A DNA stretch of 37,795 nt from Rickettsiales bacterium (lineage in GTDB: Bacteria; Pseudomonadota; Alphaproteobacteria; Rickettsiales; UBA1997). Below, piece after piece: positions 33,001 through 37,795 of the stretch. The stretch is from NCBI GenBank assembly GCA_017475895.1, contig JAFVEQ010000003.1, positions 1-37,795 on the forward strand, read 5' to 3'. Numbering within the stretch: the stretch's first letter is position 1; every line of letters begins with the position of its first letter. A program made the position numbers and the translations under genes. The notes beneath the pieces were generated by a model. The model worked only from the letters and a program-made list of their open reading frames with translations, was not told the DNA's origin and did no database searches.

Positions 33001-35034
33001 ATGAGTAATAAATTATTAATCGATGCAGCTTTTCCGGAAGAAACAAGACTGGTGTTGTTAAATGACAAAAACATTATAGAAAATATAGACGAAGAGACGT
33101 CTTCAATTAAACATCTAAAGGGTAACATATATCTAGCAAAAATAATTAGACTGGAACCATCTTTACAGTCGGCTTTCGTGAATTATGGTGGCGACAGACA
33201 CGGATTTTTACCAATGTCGGATATACACCCAGATTACTACAACATTCCGGAGGATAGAAAAACAGATCTAACTGCGGTTAAGTTCCTAAACATTGAAGAA
33301 AAAAAATATAGTCTAGATATAGGAGATGATGACGAAGCAGTTGACGCTACAGAGGAAGATTTTGAAAATGAAAATCCGGTTGCTTTTGATAACAACAACG
33401 AACCCATAATAGACAATGAAATATCAGAAAATATTTCAACCACAACCAGTGTTGACGATGTACCAAACGGAGTGGAAATAGAAGATATAGACTTTAACAC
33501 TACAGAGGAAGAAGGGGAAACAGAAGAAACGGCCGTTAGATACAACGATTTTCGAAAATACAAAATAGAAGAAGTTCTGAAAGAAGGACAATATCTGTTG
33601 GTTCAGGTACTAAAAGAGGAAAGAGGTAACAAGGGTGTAGCTCTTACCACATACCTATCTATAGCTGGAAAATATTCTGTTTTAATGGCAAACGTGGAAG
33701 GAAAAGGCGGAATATCAAAAAAAATAACAAACTTAAGAGACAGAAAAATATTAAAAAACATTCTGAACACACTAAATCCCGATGAATCAAAATCAGTTAT
33801 AATCAGAACCGCTGGAGTTGGCAAAAAACCAGAGGAAATTTTAAGAGATTACATATACCTACAAAGACTATGGTCAGCAATAAAACAAACCGCTTTGGAA
33901 TCCGTAGCACCAGCATTTCTGCATTCAGAGGATGATATTCTAAAGAGAGCAATAAGAGATTTATGTAATGATAAAGTTAAAGAGATAATCGTTGAAGGAA
34001 GCAATGCTTTTAAAACTATAAAAACTTTAACAAACTTGATAATACCAGAACAGAAAGCGATAGTTAAGGAACACACAGATAGAGTACCTCTATTCTACAA
34101 GTACAAAGTGGAGGATCAGGTTAATCAATTATGTACAAACAGAGTTGAGTTGCCGTCCGGTGGATCAATAGTTATTGATCAAACGGAAGCACTGGTAACC
34201 ATTGATGTAAACTCTGGGAAAGCTACAAAAGAAAAATCCGTTGAAGAAATGGCCCTGACCACAAACATGGAAGCCGCAAAAGAAATAGCTAGACAATTAA
34301 GATTAAGGAATATTGGTGGATTAATAGTTATAGACTTTATAGATATGTTTGAGAGCAAAAACAGAAGAACTATAGAAAGATTAATGAGAGATGAGACATC
34401 AATGGATAAAGCTAAAATACAAATAGACAAAATAACCATCTTTGGTCTACTGGAAATGTCCAGACAAAGGATAAATGCAAGTCTATCTGAAAAGGTAAGC
34501 GAAAAATGTCCAAACTGTGAAGGACGTGGGGTTGTTAAATCAAGATATATAGTTGCCAATAATATATTGAGAGCAATAAAGTATGCTACGAGAGAAAAAT
34601 ATGTCAAGGTTGTAAATATAATTACATCAAGTAGCATGGTTAATTTCATGTTAAACTACGAGAGAAATGAAATAATCGATGTGGAAAGTTCATATAATAT
34701 AAATGTAATATTTACAAACGATGACAATAAAGAAAACAATAGTTTTGAGATAATCAAAAGAGACGGCTTAACGGAATATGAAAAATTTAATTTATATCCA
34801 ACACAACACGTGGGTAAAGTTAATGAATTATTTGATGATGATACTTTATACAACAGCAACGATGAAGATGAGTTTAATATCGAATTCAGCGACGAGTGCT
34901 ATTATGATAAAGCATCAAATTACACCAAAAAAAGAAGCAACACAAAAAATAATCGATACCAGAATACCAGAAGAAGTGTTGTAAATAGGAAAAATGAAGG
35001 ATTTTTTAGTAAAATTAAAAAATTTTTTAAATAA
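33001..35034 (+). CDS. rne: Ribonuclease E/G family endoribonuclease
   Basis: 677 residues. The split S1 domain begins at residue 35 (L-K-G-N-I-Y-L-A-K) and is interrupted by an acidic insert (about 95-190, many Asp/Glu). It resumes at V-L-K-E-G-Q-Y-L-L-V-Q-V. The catalytic core is intact: Asp402 in T-I-D-V-N-S and Asp445 in V-I-D-F-I-D, 43 residues apart as in E. coli RNase E. The zinc-link C503-P-N-C506 is also present, spaced as in E. coli. After the small domain only about 80 residues remain, ending in a basic tail (K-K-F-F-K), so no long degradosome scaffold. It initiates mRNA decay and rRNA/tRNA processing. A GNAT gene follows after eight bases. Confidence 0.95.
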   Translation: MSNKLLIDAAFPEETRLVLLNDKNIIENIDEETSSIKHLKGNIYLAKIIRLEPSLQSAFVNYGGDRHGFLPMSDIHPDYYNIPEDRKTDLTAVKFLNIEEKKYSLDIGDDDEAVDATEEDFENENPVAFDNNNEPIIDNEISENISTTTSVDDVPNGVEIEDIDFNTTEEEGETEETAVRYNDFRKYKIEEVLKEGQYLLVQVLKEERGNKGVALTTYLSIAGKYSVLMANVEGKGGISKKITNLRDRKILKNILNTLNPDESKSVIIRTAGVGKKPEEILRDYIYLQRLWSAIKQTALESVAPAFLHSEDDILKRAIRDLCNDKVKEIIVEGSNAFKTIKTLTNLIIPEQKAIVKEHTDRVPLFYKYKVEDQVNQLCTNRVELPSGGSIVIDQTEALVTIDVNSGKATKEKSVEEMALTTNMEAAKEIARQLRLRNIGGLIVIDFIDMFESKNRRTIERLMRDETSMDKAKIQIDKITIFGLLEMSRQRINASLSEKVSEKCPNCEGRGVVKSRYIVANNILRAIKYATREKYVKVVNIITSSSMVNFMLNYERNEIIDVESSYNINVIFTNDDNKENNSFEIIKRDGLTEYEKFNLYPTQHVGKVNELFDDDTLYNSNDEDEFNIEFSDECYYDKASNYTKKRSNTKNNRYQNTRRSVVNRKNEGFFSKIKKFFK

Positions 35035-35042
35035 CGTAGTTA

Positions 35043-35921
35043 ATGTTAGTTGAAGGTAAGATTTTTGTTGATGACGAAATATATCTAAGACCTCTGGAAA
35101 TAGCAGACTTAGAAGTTGTTTACAGTGCAACAAAACAAAATAAAAAGGAGCTATTAAAATGGTTTGACTGGGCTGGTAAAAGATTAACAGTAAAAGGATC
35201 GTTAAACTTCATACAGAGATCCATCAGGGAAAATAAAAACAATAACAGATGCGACCTTGGTATTTTCTACAAAGATAAGTTGGCTGGCATATTTGGATTG
35301 ATCAACATAGACAAAGAAGACAATTCGGTGGAATTAGCCTACTGGCTGTCAATAGACTTCAGAGGAAAAGGCATAGCCATCAGAACCTGTAGAAAAATGG
35401 AGGAGTATTGTTTTAATGTTTTAAGATTTAATGAAATTTTAATAATAGCCTTTGCAGAAAATGCCGGCAGTAGAGCAATTCCAGAAAAACTAGGTTTTGA
35501 AATCATTGATGCCGATAAAAAACCAACGCGTCTAAACAATAAAAAATCTTATTACATATACTATTCGAAAGTTCACACAGATTACAGAAATAATTTTTGG
35601 CAGTGCTTAGAAAAAATATATTCAGAATCTAAAGTCGTAATTGATTGCGAGGCTGGAAAGAAAAATAGTTTTTTCAATGATAAAATTTCACCGGTGGATT
35701 TTGGACATTTGGAAAATGATTGGGATGAGGATGAACAACTTGATGTGTGGATCGGTAGCGATGTAAAACAACAGTTTGAAATAAATACCGCCGTATGTAT
35801 ACTGGATATAAAAAACAAGTTTTGTGACATATCTATACTGTTGAATTGCAGCGAAAATGAAAAACGGCAAGTTTTTGATTTTCTGAAGGAAATTGATGGT
35901 ATTTTACTAATTGAAAGATAG
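35043..35921 (+). CDS. GNAT acetyltransferase (RimJ/RimL-like) with an unrecognised C-terminal domain
   Basis: 292 residues. Residues 1-175 form a GNAT domain of the RimJ/RimL type. They show the N-terminal I-Y-L-R-P-L-E-I-A-D, the beta-bulge G-I-F-G-L-I, the acetyl-CoA loop F-R-G-K-G-I-A (Q/R-x-x-G-x-G/A form), and N-A-G-S-R-A-I-P-E-K-L-G-F. Residues about 180-292 are extra: an acidic segment (E-N-D-W-D-E-D-E-Q) and a predicted alpha/beta tail. I do not recognise this part. Ordinary RimJ homologues stop near residue 180. It lies between rne and xerC, the latter starting five bases after its stop. Confidence 0.85.
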   Translation: MLVEGKIFVDDEIYLRPLEIADLEVVYSATKQNKKELLKWFDWAGKRLTVKGSLNFIQRSIRENKNNNRCDLGIFYKDKLAGIFGLINIDKEDNSVELAYWLSIDFRGKGIAIRTCRKMEEYCFNVLRFNEILIIAFAENAGSRAIPEKLGFEIIDADKKPTRLNNKKSYYIYYSKVHTDYRNNFWQCLEKIYSESKVVIDCEAGKKNSFFNDKISPVDFGHLENDWDEDEQLDVWIGSDVKQQFEINTAVCILDIKNKFCDISILLNCSENEKRQVFDFLKEIDGILLIER

Positions 35922-35925
35922 TGAA

Positions 35926-36816
35926 ATGAAAGCTAAAATAGATAGTTTTTACAATTATCTACTGTCAGAAAAGAATTATTCCAAAAAAACCATCTCCTCC
36001 TATGGACACGACATTGATAATTTTTTGTATTTTGTCGTTAATGTATTGAATAAAGAGATAAATGAAGAAACTTTTACAAGTTTAGACCATAAAGATTTTA
36101 GAAGTTGGCTAAGCTATAGAGTTTTTAACAACTTGTCAAATAGAACAAACGCAAGAGCACTATCATCCATAAAAAGTTTATTTAAATTTTTAGAAAAAAA
36201 ATATAACATCTTTAATGAGATAATTTTCAAAGTCAAAGGACCAAAATTTAAAAAATTACTTCCAAGAAATATAGATAAAAACAATATCTTTAAAATGATA
36301 CAATGTATAAAGGACTTTAACGAAAGTGAATGGGAAACAAAAAGAGATATAGCTTTGTTTTTACTATTATACTGCTGTGGCCTAAGAATCAGCGAAGGTA
36401 TAAATTTAACAATGAACAATTTTATAGATAAACACAGCATCAAAGTTATTGGAAAAGGTAAAAAGGAAAGAATATTATATGTGTTACCGGTTGTTGTCGA
36501 TTTAATCGAAGAATACAGAAAAACATGCCCCTATAACACCGATAAATACTTATTTCTAAGTAAAACTGGCAAAAAATACTCTCCAACAACATTTGAAAAA
36601 CTCATACAAAACATAAGAGTTAGCCTTAATTTGCCAGACAACATAACGCCACATTCACTAAGACATTCTTTTGCCACAGAATTGCTATCCGGCGGAGCAG
36701 ATCTCAGAGTCATACAGGAACTACTGGGACACTCGAGCTTAAAAACCACACAAATATACACCCATACTAGCCTTGAAAATATACTTAATGTTTATAAAAA
36801 AACACACCCAAGATAG
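35926..36816 (+). CDS. xerC: Site-specific tyrosine recombinase XerC
   Basis: Resolves chromosome dimers at dif together with XerD and the translocase FtsK. 296 residues from ATG 35926. An in-frame TTG 15 bases earlier overlaps the upstream gene and is less likely. The N-terminal SAM-like core-binding domain (1-90) is followed by the catalytic domain. The six active-site residues are Arg154, Lys177, His243, Arg246, His269 and nucleophile Tyr278, with XerC/D spacing. L-P-V-V-V-D-L-I and T-P-H-S-L-R-H-S-F-A-T favour XerC over XerD. No integrase-associated genes are nearby, so it looks like the housekeeping enzyme. Its last base abuts the GT-like gene. Confidence 0.85.
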   Translation: MKAKIDSFYNYLLSEKNYSKKTISSYGHDIDNFLYFVVNVLNKEINEETFTSLDHKDFRSWLSYRVFNNLSNRTNARALSSIKSLFKFLEKKYNIFNEIIFKVKGPKFKKLLPRNIDKNNIFKMIQCIKDFNESEWETKRDIALFLLLYCCGLRISEGINLTMNNFIDKHSIKVIGKGKKERILYVLPVVVDLIEEYRKTCPYNTDKYLFLSKTGKKYSPTTFEKLIQNIRVSLNLPDNITPHSLRHSFATELLSGGADLRVIQELLGHSSLKTTQIYTHTSLENILNVYKKTHPR

Positions 36817-37593
36817 TTATTTCCAGTAGTCTTTAATCCAAGAACAGGGTTTTAGATGTTTATAGAAAAACCTCTTCCAAGCCTTTTCCTCCTCCCATAC
36901 ACCATCAATTGCACCTTCAAGCTTCAATCTTCCGTGGAAACAAATCACCTTTGCACCATTCGGAATTGTAGCCATTTTAAACTTTCTTAAAAACGGAATT
37001 AATGGAGTCGGTAAACAATGAAATCTAAAACTTTTTACCCAAGAATCCGGCCAAAAGTTTAATTTTCCATATTTTTCAATGGCTTTGTCCGATAAATACT
37101 CCTGTGATGCGGTGTAATATTTTTCATACACCTCATTGCTGTGTTTTTCAAAGTAATCCTTAACATGTCCCATTGTACCAACCACAAAGGAAAAACAGGA
37201 ACCCTGCCCCACTCTATCACCCTTACTATTCCAATCATTTATTATGTAAAACTCATCATTTTTAGGCAGTTCAAAAAATGAATCTATATTATCAACAATC
37301 AACACATCCAAATCAAAGTATAAAACTCTCTGTCCAGCCAAACCACCTAAATTGTTATCAAAAAGTCCAACTTCCTTCAAATATCCCCACTTAACTTTTT
37401 CTACATTTAACGTTGGCAACGGTTTAACTATAATGTTTTCATCAAGTCCTTCACTATTTTCGGTAAAACAATAAAAATTAATTTTGTATTTTGTATTTCT
37501 TAAAACCGAGTGGTATAGAGCATTCACATATTTTGCCTTGTACCACGTTCCCCATTTTATGCATATAACATTCTTTATTTCGGTATCCGTCAA
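36817..37593 (-). CDS. Glycosyltransferase-like protein (GT8-type DxD)
   Basis: 258 residues with a TTG start; no ATG is available near the N-terminus. The fold looks like GT-A. N-terminal W-G-T-W-Y-K-A-K-Y-V-N leads to a nucleotide-binding region, and Y-F-D-L-D-V-L-I-V-D carries a DxD metal/sugar-nucleotide motif as in GT8. Near the C-terminus V-I-C-F-H-G-R-L-K resembles the metal-binding H-x-x-G-x-x-K of GT8 enzymes. There is no signal peptide, so it should act in the cytosol, probably on a surface glycan or LPS. Acceptor and donor cannot be told. It is convergent with xerC with no gap. Confidence 0.75.
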   Translation of the reverse strand: MTDTEIKNVICIKWGTWYKAKYVNALYHSVLRNTKYKINFYCFTENSEGLDENIIVKPLPTLNVEKVKWGYLKEVGLFDNNLGGLAGQRVLYFDLDVLIVDNIDSFFELPKNDEFYIINDWNSKGDRVGQGSCFSFVVGTMGHVKDYFEKHSNEVYEKYYTASQEYLSDKAIEKYGKLNFWPDSWVKSFRFHCLPTPLIPFLRKFKMATIPNGAKVICFHGRLKLEGAIDGVWEEEKAWKRFFYKHLKPCSWIKDYWK

Positions 37594-37620
37594 TTTACTA
37601 TATCTTTGTTATCTGTCTAA

Positions 37621-37648
37621 ATACTAAATATTATTACAAATAAATCAA
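37621..37648 (-). promoter_or_regulatory. Promoter of the glycosyltransferase-like gene
   Basis: Minus strand TTGATT (37643-37648), 16-nt spacer, TAGTAT (37621-37626). Predicted start near 37614, about 20 nt before the TTG start codon. Confidence 0.45.
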
Positions 37649-37795
37649 GATAATATTCATTAATAGACATAATTAACTCCCATTTTTCACAAAAATATCG
37701 CCAATTTCCCCCTTTTATTTTCCTTTATCAGCACCCTTCACCAACACTCCCTTTACGCCATTTTCCCAACCCCAATCTGTTTATTCTAAACCAAG
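37649..37795 (+). other. Right-edge stretch without a clear gene, C-rich on plus strand
   Basis: From about 37680 the plus strand becomes markedly C-rich and G-poor (runs such as CCCCC and CCAACCCC) compared with the surrounding AT-rich DNA. On the minus strand one frame is open from the edge and stops at 37728, giving only 21 residues. It could be the tail of a gene starting outside the window. Nothing else is seen. Confidence 0.3.

Noticed and set aside
35926..36816. Phage or island integrase
   Set aside because: XerC-like sequence, no adjacent tRNA, att repeats, or phage genes. The flanks are ordinary chromosomal genes.
1..37795. CRISPR arrays, insertion sequences, prophage or toxin-antitoxin modules
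   Set aside because: No regularly spaced repeats, transposase motifs, terminal inverted repeats or small paired genes of those kinds were seen.

Overview
The window comes from an AT-rich (GC roughly 30% by eye), gene-dense Gram-negative bacterium, most likely a host-associated alphaproteobacterium. Supporting signs are an ELM1-family protein beside the Kdo transferase, a ProRS without the editing insert, RNase E with a long acidic insert in its S1 domain, FtsW with an alphaproteobacterial-type N-terminus, bactofilin paired with an M23 peptidase, VirB10 and VirB11 of a type IV secretion system, and an ankyrin-repeat protein. Intact Kdo/LPS, peptidoglycan and divisome genes argue against a wall-less or LPS-less endosymbiont. 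The exact order cannot be settled from this window alone.

Layout. 1-2.5 kb (minus strand): an ankyrin-repeat protein cut by the window edge, two unrecognised lipoproteins and tRNA-Ser(GCT). 2.7-4.8 kb (plus): gpmI and tag. 4.8-9.2 kb (minus): an operon of a YfgM-like anchored protein, a PiT-like membrane protein, a DUF4349 protein and mnmG. 9.3 kb: a HIT protein. 9.6-12.9 kb: the Kdo region, with waaA and an ELM1-family gene on minus, divergent from kdsD. kdsD continues into ftsY and a Gp37/Gp68 (DUF5131) protein. 14.8-18.0 kb (minus): a SPOR-domain lipoprotein, a second lipoprotein and proS. 18.2-19.96 kb (plus): M23 peptidase, bactofilin and rpsU, closed by a clear terminator. 20.0-27.0 kb (plus): Bax-inhibitor-1 family protein, DegP-like protease, a gamma-only dnaX, virB10, virB11 and gpsA. 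27-29.9 kb: yidC divergent from a D,D-carboxypeptidase. 29.9-32.9 kb (minus): ftsW and a TPR protein. 33-36.8 kb (plus): rne, a GNAT-fusion protein and xerC. 36.8-37.6 kb (minus): a glycosyltransferase-like protein.

Most of the content is envelope biogenesis (LPS core, peptidoglycan turnover, membrane insertion, septation) mixed with information processing (translation, tRNA modification, clamp loading, RNA decay, chromosome dimer resolution). Genes are tightly packed: many neighbours overlap or lie within 15 nt, and several use TTG or GTG starts. The strongest non-coding signal is a repeated promoter form, TTGNNN, 16 nt, then TATAAT-like. Two divergent intergenes (kdsD/ELM1 and dacA/yidC) carry face-opposed copies of it with identical 48-bp geometry and overlapping -10 boxes. 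No CRISPR array, transposase, prophage block or clearly new multi-gene system was found. The most unusual items are the shared-core divergent promoters, the gamma-only DnaX, the isolated VirB10/VirB11 pair and the GNAT fusion.
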